Origin: Streptomyces sp. NBC_00582
GTDB lineage: Bacteria; Actinomycetota; Actinomycetes; Streptomycetales; Streptomycetaceae
NCBI RefSeq assembly: GCF_036345155.1
Contig: NZ_CP107772.1
Location: forward strand, 9,300,001 to 9,364,000
Length of the DNA stretch: 64,000 nucleotides
Reading direction: 5' to 3'
Under the pieces are notes generated by a model. The model had not been told where the DNA came from, did no database searches, and worked only from the letters and a program-made list of their open reading frames with translations. The translations under genes and the position numbers were made by a program. Position 1 is the stretch's first letter; each line of letters begins with the position of its first letter. Shown piece by piece: positions 15,778-23,529 of this stretch.

Positions 15778-16653
15778 ATGACCCACGTCGAGGACGAGCT
15801 GAGGAGCCAGCCCGAGTGCTGGACCCGGGCCGCGGCCGAGGCCGGCCGGTACGCGCGGGAGCTGCCCCCGGCAGGGGAGCGGGTGGCGGTCGTCGGCTGC
15901 GGCACCTCCTTCTTCATGGCCCAGGCCGTCGCCGCCCTCCGCGAGGGGGCCCGGCAGGGCGAGACGGACGCGTTCGCCGCCTCCGAGTTCCCCCACCACC
16001 GTCGCTACGACCGCGTCCTCGCCCTCACCCGCTCCGGCACCACCACCGAGGTGCTCGATCTCCTCGCCCGCCTCCGGGGCCGTACGCCCACGACCGCCGT
16101 CACCGCCGACGCGCACACCCCCGTCAGGGAGGCGGCCGACCGGGTCGTCGCCCTCGACCACGCCGACGAACGCTCCGTCGTGCAGACCAGGTTCGCGACC
16201 ACCGCGCTCACCCTCCTGCGCGCCCACCTGGGTCTGCACCCCGGCACCGCCGTCGCCGACGCCCGCACCGCCCTCGCCGATCCGCTGCCCGAAGGGCTCG
16301 TGCGGTGCGGGCAGTTCACGTTCCTGGGGCGGGGCTGGACCGTGGGGCTGGCGAACGAGGCCGCCCTGAAGATGCGCGAGGCCTCGCTCTCCTGGGCCGA
16401 GGCGTACCCCGCCATGGAGTACCGGCACGGTCCCGTCAGCGTCAGCACGGCCGGCACGGCCACCTGGATGATCGGCGAGGCACCCGACGGACTCGCCGCC
16501 CAGGTGCGCGCCACCGGCGCGTCATGGGTGCACGGAGCGCTGGACCCGCTCGCCGAGCTGGTCCGTGTCCAGCGGCTCGCCGTGGCCGTCGCCGCCGCCC
16601 GGGGGCTCGACCCGGACCGGCCCCGCCACCTCACCCGTTCCGTGATCCTCTGA
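15778..16653 (+). CDS. SIS-domain sugar-phosphate isomerase/deaminase-like protein
   Basis: 291 residues from the ATG after GGGAGG (MTHVEDELRSQPECWTRAA). The frame is open further upstream, but that part overlaps the DeoR gene antisense. Two SIS domains: VAVVGCGTSFFMAQAVA with LALTRSGTTTEVLDLLAR, then FLGRGWTVGLANEAALKMREASLSWAEAYPAMEYRHGP. The last motif matches the isomerase half of GlmS and the AgaS/FrlB family. It lacks the glutamine amidotransferase domain, so it is likely a catabolic ketose/aldose isomerase or deaminase acting on an amino-sugar phosphate. It is the first gene of a two-gene operon with the aldolase, 22 bp apart. Confidence 0.85.
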   Translation: MTHVEDELRSQPECWTRAAAEAGRYARELPPAGERVAVVGCGTSFFMAQAVAALREGARQGETDAFAASEFPHHRRYDRVLALTRSGTTTEVLDLLARLRGRTPTTAVTADAHTPVREAADRVVALDHADERSVVQTRFATTALTLLRAHLGLHPGTAVADARTALADPLPEGLVRCGQFTFLGRGWTVGLANEAALKMREASLSWAEAYPAMEYRHGPVSVSTAGTATWMIGEAPDGLAAQVRATGASWVHGALDPLAELVRVQRLAVAVAAARGLDPDRPRHLTRSVIL

Positions 16654-16675
16654 CCCCGGCCGACCGGGAGCTGCC

Positions 16676-17512
16676 GTGCCCCTGACCCCCACCGGCGAGC
16701 TGGTCGTCCGGGCCCGCGCGGCCCGTACCGCCGTCGTCGCCTTCAACGTCATCACGTTGGAACACCTCGAGGCCGTCGTCGCAGGCGCCGAATCCGCCGG
16801 CTCGCCCGTCGTCGTCCAAGTCAGCGAGAACGCCGTGAGGTTCCGCCAGGACCGGTTGCTCCCGCTGGCCCGCGCCGCGGTCGCCGCCGCCGAACAGGCC
16901 GCCGTGCCCGTCGCGTTGCACCTCGACCACGTCCGGAGCGATCCCCTGCTCGACCGGGCCGCCGACGCCGGGTTCAGCTCGGTGATGTACGACGCCTCCC
17001 GGCTGCCGTACGCCGCGAATCTCGCCGCCACCCGCGCCGCCGTCGACCGGGCGCACTCCCAAGGCCTTTGGATCGAGGGCGAGTTGGGCGAGATCGGCGG
17101 CAAGGGTGCCCATGCTCCCGGTGCACGCACCGATCCCGGCGAGGCGTGCGCCTTCGTGGACGCCTCCGGTGTGGACGCCCTGGCCGTCGCCGTCGGCAGC
17201 GTCCACGCCATGACCACCCGCACCGCCACCCTCGACCACGCCCTCCTCGCCCGGCTCGCCGCGGCCGTCGACGTGCCGCTGGTCCTGCACGGCTCGTCCG
17301 GGGTCCCCGACGACCAGCTCACCGCCGCCGTCGCGGGCGGGATCGTCAAGGTCAACATCGGCACCGCGCTCAACCAGGCCCTCACCGAAGCGGTCCGGGA
17401 GTTCCTGGAGGCCGAGCCGACCGTGGTCGACCCGCGCCGCTACCTGAGCGTGGGGCGGGCGGCGATGGCCCGCACGGTGGAGCGGAGCATCCGCCTCCTC
17501 AGCCGCGCCTGA
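16676..17512 (+). CDS. Class II fructose/tagatose-bisphosphate aldolase
   Basis: 278 residues from GTG preceded by GGGAGC. Class II features: AFNVITLEHLEAVVAGAE at the start, VALHLDHVRS (zinc-ligand His after the active-site Asp), GFSSVMYDASRLPYAANLAATRA, the EGELGEIGGKG zinc/loop region, VAVGSVHAM, LVLHGSSGVPDDQL and GIVKVNIGTAL. It cleaves a ketose 1,6-bisphosphate or related sugar phosphate to DHAP and an aldehyde. Short class II members with this sequence style are GatY/KbaY-like. Together with the SIS protein and DeoR it points to use of an amino sugar or hexitol rather than central glycolysis. The last 14 bp overlap the convergent methyltransferase gene. Confidence 0.9.
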   Translation: MPLTPTGELVVRARAARTAVVAFNVITLEHLEAVVAGAESAGSPVVVQVSENAVRFRQDRLLPLARAAVAAAEQAAVPVALHLDHVRSDPLLDRAADAGFSSVMYDASRLPYAANLAATRAAVDRAHSQGLWIEGELGEIGGKGAHAPGARTDPGEACAFVDASGVDALAVAVGSVHAMTTRTATLDHALLARLAAAVDVPLVLHGSSGVPDDQLTAAVAGGIVKVNIGTALNQALTEAVREFLEAEPTVVDPRRYLSVGRAAMARTVERSIRLLSRA

Positions 17513-18653
17513 CGGCGCGCAGCACCACGAACTTGGGGTCTCCGGCCACCACCCGGCAGTTCCCGAACAGCCGCTTCAGCGTCACGTGGTAGCCCAGATG
17601 ACGGTTGCCCACCACCCACAGCTCCCCGCCCGGCCGCAGCACGCGCCGCGCCCCGGTGAACATGCGCCGGGCCGTCGCGTCCGTGGTGGCCTGGTGGGAG
17701 TGGAACGGCGGATTGTTCAGCACCACGTCCACACTGCCGTCCGGCACCCCCGTCAGTCCGTCGCCGACCCGGAACTCGGCGTGCCCCGGCACCCCGTTCG
17801 CCTTGAACGTCGCCTCCGCCGAGGCCACCGCCTGGAACGACTCGTCGGTGAACAGCACCTCGGCCTGCGGGTTGGCCAAGGCCACCGCCGTACCGACGAT
17901 CCCGTTGCCGCAGCCCAGGTCCACGACCCTGCGGGTGCCGACCGTCTCCGGAAGGTGCCGCAGGAAGAACCGGGTGCCGATGTCCAGCCGGTCGGCGCAG
18001 AACACCCCCGCGTGGTTGACGACCGGCCGGCCCGAGAGCGCGCCGACGTCGCCCGGAAGGTCGTAGGCGTACGGCCAGGGGTTCGCGGGGCGGGACAGCG
18101 ACCCGTCCGGGGTGCAGAAGATCAGCCGGGCCTTCTGCTCGGCCAGTGAGGTCCTGGTCGGGCCGAGGATCCGCTCGAACAGGTTCAGCGTGGAGGTGTG
18201 GATCTCCTTCACCATGCCGGTGCCGAGCACGACCGTGCCCGGGTGGACGGCGGGCGCCAGCCGCAGGAGCTGGTCCTCCAGGAGCGCCAGGCTCTTCGGC
18301 ACCCGGACCAGGAGCAGGTCGACGCGGTCCGGCACCGGGTCCCGCGTGGTGAGCAGCCGCACGGAGCCGGGTTCGACACCCGCCCGCGCCAGGTTCGCCC
18401 GGGTCGCCTCCTGCCCCAGCCAGGAGTCGGTGATCTGCACCGGGCGGTGCGCCGCGAGCGCCGTGACCAGCGCGCCCCAGCGGTCGCCCAGCACCACGAC
18501 CGTGCCGGACAGGGGCAGGTCCGCCTCCCGCTCCGCGAGGTGCCGCAGCAGATAGGCGTCGGAGGCGTCCCAGGCACGCAGCCGGTCGCGCGGATCCTCG
18601 GGGAAGCGGGCCAGGGCGACCTCGCCCCACGGCGTCGTCATACGGTCGTTCAT
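17499..18653 (-). CDS. RlmG/RsmC-like rRNA guanine-N2 methyltransferase
   Basis: 384 residues with the two-domain layout of RlmG/RsmC. The degenerate N-terminal methyltransferase-like domain (VVVLGDRWGALVTALAAHRPVQITDSWLG) is followed by an active C-terminal class I domain. The latter has the SAM motif VVDLGCGNGIVGTAVALANP and the catalytic NNPPFHSH (N-P-P-F), typical of enzymes methylating the exocyclic amine of guanine. The probable target is a guanosine of 23S or 16S rRNA, judged by homology alone. It is transcribed alone, convergent with the aldolase gene and divergent from an AlkB-like gene. Confidence 0.88.
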   Translation of the reverse strand: MNDRMTTPWGEVALARFPEDPRDRLRAWDASDAYLLRHLAEREADLPLSGTVVVLGDRWGALVTALAAHRPVQITDSWLGQEATRANLARAGVEPGSVRLLTTRDPVPDRVDLLLVRVPKSLALLEDQLLRLAPAVHPGTVVLGTGMVKEIHTSTLNLFERILGPTRTSLAEQKARLIFCTPDGSLSRPANPWPYAYDLPGDVGALSGRPVVNHAGVFCADRLDIGTRFFLRHLPETVGTRRVVDLGCGNGIVGTAVALANPQAEVLFTDESFQAVASAEATFKANGVPGHAEFRVGDGLTGVPDGSVDVVLNNPPFHSHQATTDATARRMFTGARRVLRPGGELWVVGNRHLGYHVTLKRLFGNCRVVAGDPKFVVLRAVRRG

Positions 18654-18719
18654 GGTGCCCCAAGGCTAGCCCAGCCCCAGCTCAGACCAGGTGTCGGTGC
18701 GGTGGGGGAGGATGGGCGC

Positions 18720-19424
18720 ATGGACGGCGAGCTGTTTCCCCGGGAGCGGGCCCGGATCGCGCCGGGCGCGGTGCACGTGCCCGACTGGCTCGACGCGGAC
18801 CGCCAGCGCGGGCTCCTCGAGGCCTGCCGCACCTGGGCCCGGCCCCCGGCGGGCCTGCGCACGGTCCGCACCCCGGGCGGCGGCACGATGACCGCCCGCC
18901 AGGTCTGTCTGGGCTGGCACTGGTACCCGTACGCCTACGCCCGCACGGTCGTCGACGGCGACGGTACGCCGGTGAAGCCCTTCCCGGACTGGCTGGGCGA
19001 GCTGGGCCTGCGTGCGGTGGCCGACGCGCTCGGACCGCGGGCGGCGACCACGGCCCCCTACGACATCGCACTGATCAACTTCTACGACGGCGACGCCCGC
19101 ATGGGCCTGCACCGGGACGCCGACGAGAAGTCCGACGCACCCGTGGTGTCCCTGAGCCTCGGCGACACCTGTGTGTTCCGCTTCGGCAACACCGAGACCC
19201 GCACCCGGCCGTGGACCGACGTGGAGCTGCGCAGCGGTGATCTGTTCGTCTTCGGCGGACCGTCCCGGCTCGCCTACCACGGAGTGCCGCGCGTCCTGCC
19301 CGGTACGGCACCGGCGTGGCTGGGGCTGACGGGGCGGCTGAACGTGACGCTGCGGGTGAGCGGCTTGCCCGTCACACCGCCGCGTTCGGCCGGCGCACCC
19401 GCCGGCTTCCCCGGCGGCGACTGA
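18720..19424 (+). CDS. AlkB-like 2-oxoglutarate/Fe(II) dioxygenase
   Basis: 234 residues from ATG MDGELFPRERARIAPGAVH. The double-stranded beta-helix core shows the iron ligands in MGLHRDADEK (HxD) and RLAYHGVPRV (His), and the 2-oxoglutarate Arg pair in GRLNVTLRV. NFYDGDARMGLH and the upstream WYPYAY segment match the bacterial AlkB family, which oxidatively demethylates 1-methyladenine and 3-methylcytosine in DNA or RNA. No ada gene is adjacent. A few dozen extra C-terminal residues are Pro/Ala/Gly-rich. Confidence 0.9.
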   Translation: MDGELFPRERARIAPGAVHVPDWLDADRQRGLLEACRTWARPPAGLRTVRTPGGGTMTARQVCLGWHWYPYAYARTVVDGDGTPVKPFPDWLGELGLRAVADALGPRAATTAPYDIALINFYDGDARMGLHRDADEKSDAPVVSLSLGDTCVFRFGNTETRTRPWTDVELRSGDLFVFGGPSRLAYHGVPRVLPGTAPAWLGLTGRLNVTLRVSGLPVTPPRSAGAPAGFPGGD

Positions 19425-19451
19425 GGAACGGATCATGGGAGACTCGCCCTC

Positions 19452-20696
19452 ATGAGCGGCAAGGCGGACCCCCGGCCGACGGGGGAAGGGACCACGTCGA
19501 GGGCGCGGCTGGACCGGGGGCGCGGTGCGCTCGGCCCCGCGCTGGAGCTCGTGCACACCGGACGGGCGCCCACCCGGTCCGTGCTCACCGCGGAACTCGG
19601 CGTCACCCGCGCCACGGCCGGCGCGGTCGCCGCGGAACTGGAGGCTCTGGGGCTGATCCGGGTGGACGCCCGGCCCGGCGCCGCCGCCGGTTCCCAGGGC
19701 CGCCCCTCGCACCGGCTCGAACTCGCCGAGGAGGGCCCGGTCGCGCTGGCCGCGCAGGTGCACGCCGACGGGTTCCGGGCCGCGCTGGTCGGCCTCGGCG
19801 GCCGGATCGTCGCCACCACCCCCAGCTGCGAGGCCGTCGACGCCGATCCGGCGAAGGTGCTCGGCGCCGCCGTGGAGGCCGGTGCCGACCTGCTGCGGCG
19901 CACCGGGCGCCGGTGCGTGGGCGCCGGGCTCGCCGTGCCGTCGGCGGTCACCGAACCGGAGGGCCTCGCGCTGAACCCCCTGCACCTGGCCTGGCCGGTG
20001 GGGGCGCCGGTGCGCGAGGTCTTCGCCGAACGCGTCCGTGCCGCCGGGATCACCGGCCCCGCCTTCGTCGGCAACGACGTCAACCTCGCCGCCCTCGCCG
20101 AACACCGGCACGGCGCCGGACGCGGCGCCCGCGACCTGCTGTGCGTGGCCACCGGACACCGGGGCGTCGGCGGGGCACTGGTCCTCGACGGCCGTCTGCA
20201 CACGGGCAGTTCGGGACTGGCCCTGGAAGTCGGCCACCTCACCGTCACCCCCGAGGGCCGCCCCTGTCACTGCGGCGGACGCGGCTGCCTCGACGTGGAG
20301 GCCGACCCGCTGGCCCTGCTGACGACCGCGGGGCGAGAACCCGGCCCCGAGGGCTCCCTGCTCCACCAGGCCAACGAGCTGATCCGCGAGGAGTACGGCG
20401 ACCCGGTCGTCCGCACGGCCGCCGAGACCCTCATCGACCGGCTCGGCCTCGGCCTCGCGGGCCTGGTGAACATCCTCAACCCCGATCGCATCATCCTCGG
20501 CGGCCTGCACCGCACCCTCCTCGACGCCGCCCCCGAGCGGCTGCGCGCCGTCGTCGCCGACCGCAGCCTGTGGGGCCGCAGCGGCGGTGTCCCCATCCTC
20601 GCCTGCTCCCTCGACCACAACAGCCTGGCCGGAGCGGCCGAGCTGGCCTGGCAGCCGGTGCTCGACGACCCACTCGGGGCACTGAGCGCGGCCTGA
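19452..20696 (+). CDS. ROK-family transcriptional regulator
   Basis: 414 residues. The N-terminal winged helix (GRAPTRSVLTAELGVTRATAGAVAAELEALGLIRVD) is followed by a ROK (NagC/XylR) domain with GLAVPSAV, FVGNDVNLAALAEHRHGAGRG, GGALVLDGRLHTGSSGLALEVGH and the zinc motif CHCGGRGCLD. The domain pair indicates a sugar-responsive repressor rather than a kinase, although the ATP-binding motif GHRGVGG partly survives. The gene stands alone with no sugar operon next to it; the SIS/aldolase operon 2 kb away is a possible but unproven target. Confidence 0.9.
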   Translation: MSGKADPRPTGEGTTSRARLDRGRGALGPALELVHTGRAPTRSVLTAELGVTRATAGAVAAELEALGLIRVDARPGAAAGSQGRPSHRLELAEEGPVALAAQVHADGFRAALVGLGGRIVATTPSCEAVDADPAKVLGAAVEAGADLLRRTGRRCVGAGLAVPSAVTEPEGLALNPLHLAWPVGAPVREVFAERVRAAGITGPAFVGNDVNLAALAEHRHGAGRGARDLLCVATGHRGVGGALVLDGRLHTGSSGLALEVGHLTVTPEGRPCHCGGRGCLDVEADPLALLTTAGREPGPEGSLLHQANELIREEYGDPVVRTAAETLIDRLGLGLAGLVNILNPDRIILGGLHRTLLDAAPERLRAVVADRSLWGRSGGVPILACSLDHNSLAGAAELAWQPVLDDPLGALSAA

Positions 20697-20709
20697 CCAG
20701 CCGACCGCC

Positions 20710-21564
20710 TCACGGCCCGGTGAGGCTCCACAGCGCCGCCACCGCCGGCCTGCGCAGGTCCGCCCTGCGCACGCACAGCCCGATCGGGAACGACTCCGGC
20801 GGCGGACCGGCCACCGGCACCACCGCCAGCCGCCCCCGCACCGCGCTGTGCTCCAGGACCAGCCGCGGCACCACCCCGGTGCCGCAGCCCAGGGCGACGA
20901 GCGCGAGCAGCCCCTCGTGGCCGTCCGGTTCGCAGACCACCTCGGGGGTGCGGCCGCGGGCCCGGAACCAGCGGTCGGCCGCCTCCCGCACCAGCCCGCG
21001 CTGCGGGAGCACGAACGGCCCGTCCAGGCCCTCGTCCGGCCGCTCCCGCGCGGTCACGCAGACCAGCTCCGTGACCGCCACCGTCCGGCTCACCAGCGCC
21101 GCCGGCAGCCGCGCCGGGATCCCCGCCACCGCCACGTCGACCTCGCCCTCGTCCAGCCGGGCCAGCGCGGCCGCCGCGTCCCCGGTCCGCAGATCCAGCC
21201 GGACCTGCGGATGCGCCGCGCGGAACGGCGCCAACAGGTCCGGCAGCAACGCCTGACAGGCGGTCACCGTCGCGAACAGGGCCAGGCGGCCGGTGAGTTC
21301 GGCCGGATCCGGATGCTCCTCCCGGTACGCGCGCCACAACTCCAGCGCCTGCAGCGCGTACGCGCGGAACCGGTGGCCCTCCGCCGTCAGCGCCACCCCG
21401 CGCGGCCCGCGGTCCAGCAGCCGGTGCCCGAGATCCGCCTCCAGCCGCTGCACGGTCCGCGTCAGCGTCGCCGGACTGACGTGACAGTCCAGGCTCGTCC
21501 GCCCGAAGTTCAGCGTCCGTGCCAGATGCAGGAACAGCCGCAGCTCCCGATGGTCGTCCCGCAT
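20710..21564 (-). CDS. ilvY: IlvY-like LysR-type regulator of ilvC
   Basis: 284 residues. The N-terminal HTH (FLHLARTLNFGRTSLDCHVSPATLTRTVQRLEADLG) and effector domain (LPDLLAPFRAAHPQVRLDLRTGDAAAALARLDEGEVDVAVAG; GHEGLLALVALGCGTGVVPRLVLEHS) line up throughout with E. coli IlvY as I remember it. E. coli IlvY activates the divergent ilvC when acetolactate or acetohydroxybutyrate accumulates. The same divergent arrangement is present here, with TTGC/GCAA palindromes in the 83-bp gap. IlvY is typical of gammaproteobacteria, and a dedicated IlvY next to ilvC is not the usual Streptomyces layout. Confidence 0.85.
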   Translation of the reverse strand: MRDDHRELRLFLHLARTLNFGRTSLDCHVSPATLTRTVQRLEADLGHRLLDRGPRGVALTAEGHRFRAYALQALELWRAYREEHPDPAELTGRLALFATVTACQALLPDLLAPFRAAHPQVRLDLRTGDAAAALARLDEGEVDVAVAGIPARLPAALVSRTVAVTELVCVTARERPDEGLDGPFVLPQRGLVREAADRWFRARGRTPEVVCEPDGHEGLLALVALGCGTGVVPRLVLEHSAVRGRLAVVPVAGPPPESFPIGLCVRRADLRRPAVAALWSLTGP

Positions 21565-21604
21565 GACCTGGCCCTTTCATGTTCCGCAACACCCCGCTGC
21601 AAGA

Positions 21605-21621
21605 GTTGCGCTTGTCGCAAC
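21605..21621. promoter_or_regulatory. Putative IlvY operator
   Basis: Inverted repeat GTTGCG-CTTGT-CGCAAC between the ilvY-like and ilvC-like genes. A second, looser pair (CCGCAAC about 20 bp upstream and TGCAAG) lies beside it. Tandem sites between divergent genes match the known IlvY control scheme. Confidence 0.55.
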
Positions 21622-21647
21622 ACCGGCCCGGAGCCTACAACTCGACC

Positions 21648-23132
21648 ATGACCTCGACGACGTACACCTCCACGCCGTACACCTCCCGTGTGTTCCCCCT
21701 GGAGACCATGGCCGTGCCCGGCGGCACCGAGACCGTCCTGCGCGGTGGCCGGCACCTCTTCCCGCTGCTGCCGCGGGCGTTCGCCGGAGTGCGCCGGATC
21801 GGGGTGCTCGGCTGGGGGCCGCAGGGCCGTGCCCAGGCCCTCAACCTGCGGGACTCGCTCGCCGACACCGGCATCCTGGTCACCGTCGGGCTGCGCCCGG
21901 GCTCCCCGTCGGCCGACGACGCCCGCGCCCACGGCTTCACCGAGGAGGACGGAACGCTCGGCGACTGGCTGGCCGTGGCCGCCGACAGCGACCTGCTGAT
22001 CCTGCTCATCGCCGACGCCGCCCTCGCCGCGCACCACGAGGAGATCTTCCGGGCCCTGAGGCCCGGCGCCGTGATCGGACTCTCCCACGGCTTCCTGCTC
22101 GGCCATCTCCGGGAGAACGGCGGCGACTTCCCGCGCGGCCACGCCGTGATCGCCGTCTGCCCCAAGGGCATGGGTGACTCCGTCCGCCGCCTCTACCAGC
22201 AGGGTGCCGAGACCGACGGCGCCGGGATCAACAGCAGTTGGGCCGTGCACGCCGACCCCGACGGCCGGGCGACCGACCTCGCGCTCGGCTGGTCGGTGGC
22301 GCTGGGCTCGCCGTACACCTTCCGCACCACCCTCGACAGCGAGTACCGCTCGGACGTCGTCGGCGAACGGGCCGTCCTGCTCGGCGCGGTCCACGGCATC
22401 GTCGAGAGCCTGTACGGGCGTTACCGGCTCGCGGGCGACGACGCGATCACCGCGTACGAGAAGTCGTGCGAGAACGTCACGGGCCCGATCGCCCGTACGA
22501 TCTCCCGGTCCGGACTGCTTGCGGTGCGCGAGGACCTCGACCCGGCCGGCCGGGAGGTCTTCGACCGCGCGTACACGGCGACGTACGCACCGGCCCGCGA
22601 GATCGTCGCGGAGATCTACGACGAGGTCGCCGACGGCACCGAGCTGCGCAGCGTCGTCCTCGCCGAACGGCGCCTCGCGCGGCGCCCGATGACCGGGATC
22701 GAGGGTTCACCGATGTGGGCGGTGGCCCCGCGCGTCCACGCCCGCCGGGGCGGACGGGAGCTCGCCGTCGAGCCGTTCACGGCCGGGGTGTTCGTCGCGA
22801 CGACGATCGCCCAGATCGACGAGTTCGCCGAACGCGGCCACCCCTGGTCGGAGATCGTCAACGAGTCCGTCATCGAGGCCGTCGACTCCCTGCTGCCGTA
22901 CATGCACGCCCGGGACGTGGCGTACATGGTCGACAACTGCTCCCGCACGGCCCGGCTCGGCGCCCGCCGCTGGGGTCCGCGGTTCCAGGCGGCCTACGAG
23001 CAGATCGCCTACCCCGCCGCCGAACTCCCCGCGGACGACGCCCTGGTGCGAGCCTTCGCCACGCACCCCGCGCACGCGGCGCTGGCCGCGGCGGCCGCGC
23101 TGCGGCCCTCCGTGGACATCCGCGTCGCCTGA
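21648..23132 (+). CDS. ilvC: Class II, plant-type ketol-acid reductoisomerase
   Basis: 494 residues from ATG MTSTTYTSTPYTSRVF; the frame opens further upstream but into the operator region. Catalyses Mg2+/NADPH-dependent isomeroreduction of acetolactate and acetohydroxybutyrate in valine, leucine and isoleucine synthesis. The Rossmann motif GWGPQG is at 55-60. Metal ligands are Asp236 and Glu240 (SDVVGER) and Glu402/Glu406 (SEIVNESVIEAVD). The substrate Ser432 is in DNCSRTARLG. The length (~500) is class II; Streptomyces IlvC is normally class I (~330). Motifs such as LSHGFLLGHL, VIAVCPKGMGDSVRRLY, GAGINSSWAVH and DGRATDLALGWSVALGSP resemble the spinach chloroplast enzyme more than E. coli IlvC. 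It has no transit peptide. Controlled by the divergent IlvY-like activator. Confidence 0.93.
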   Translation: MTSTTYTSTPYTSRVFPLETMAVPGGTETVLRGGRHLFPLLPRAFAGVRRIGVLGWGPQGRAQALNLRDSLADTGILVTVGLRPGSPSADDARAHGFTEEDGTLGDWLAVAADSDLLILLIADAALAAHHEEIFRALRPGAVIGLSHGFLLGHLRENGGDFPRGHAVIAVCPKGMGDSVRRLYQQGAETDGAGINSSWAVHADPDGRATDLALGWSVALGSPYTFRTTLDSEYRSDVVGERAVLLGAVHGIVESLYGRYRLAGDDAITAYEKSCENVTGPIARTISRSGLLAVREDLDPAGREVFDRAYTATYAPAREIVAEIYDEVADGTELRSVVLAERRLARRPMTGIEGSPMWAVAPRVHARRGGRELAVEPFTAGVFVATTIAQIDEFAERGHPWSEIVNESVIEAVDSLLPYMHARDVAYMVDNCSRTARLGARRWGPRFQAAYEQIAYPAAELPADDALVRAFATHPAHAALAAAAALRPSVDIRVA

Positions 23133-23218
23133 GCCGGCACGCGGGCCGTCACCAGGCGGAGGCGGCGGCCCGCAGACGGTCGCGCACCCGCGGCACGTCC
23201 GGGTTGGCGTCGGCAACC

Positions 23219-23520
23219 GGCGACAACGTCGTCTCCAACGAGGTGATCGTCACGGGCCTCACGGCCGCCCGGGTCTGGGACTTTTCGACCGACACCCCGG
23301 ACGGCTCTCCTGGACGGCGAAGCAGGACGGGGGCGAGGGGCGGCTGGACGTGCTGCACGCCTGGCTGGTCGAGGACCTGCCCGGCGCCCGGGTCCGTGTC
23401 CTCACCCAGGAGACACAGCACGACCGGCCCGCGGCGGCGCCGGCCCAGGAGCGCCCCAACCCGATGCTCAACGGTCACCAGGCCTGGCTGGACGGCCTCG
23501 TCGGCGCCGCGTCGAAGTAG
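23219..23520 (+). pseudogene. SRPBCC-family protein remnant
   Basis: Two pieces of one SRPBCC/START-like protein lie in different frames. The first piece reads GDNVVSNEVIVTGLTAARVWDFSTDTP. After a break near 23300 the second piece reads RLDVLHAWLVEDLPGARVRVLTQETQ...NPMLNGHQAWLDGLV and stops. About half of the usual 150-residue domain is missing. The bases before it (23149-23215, minus strand) read DANPDVPRVRDRLRAAASAW and stop, the tail of another lost gene. The 397-bp gap between ilvC and the dehydrogenase thus consists of gene debris. Confidence 0.6.
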
Positions 23521-23529
23521 GTTGATGCC

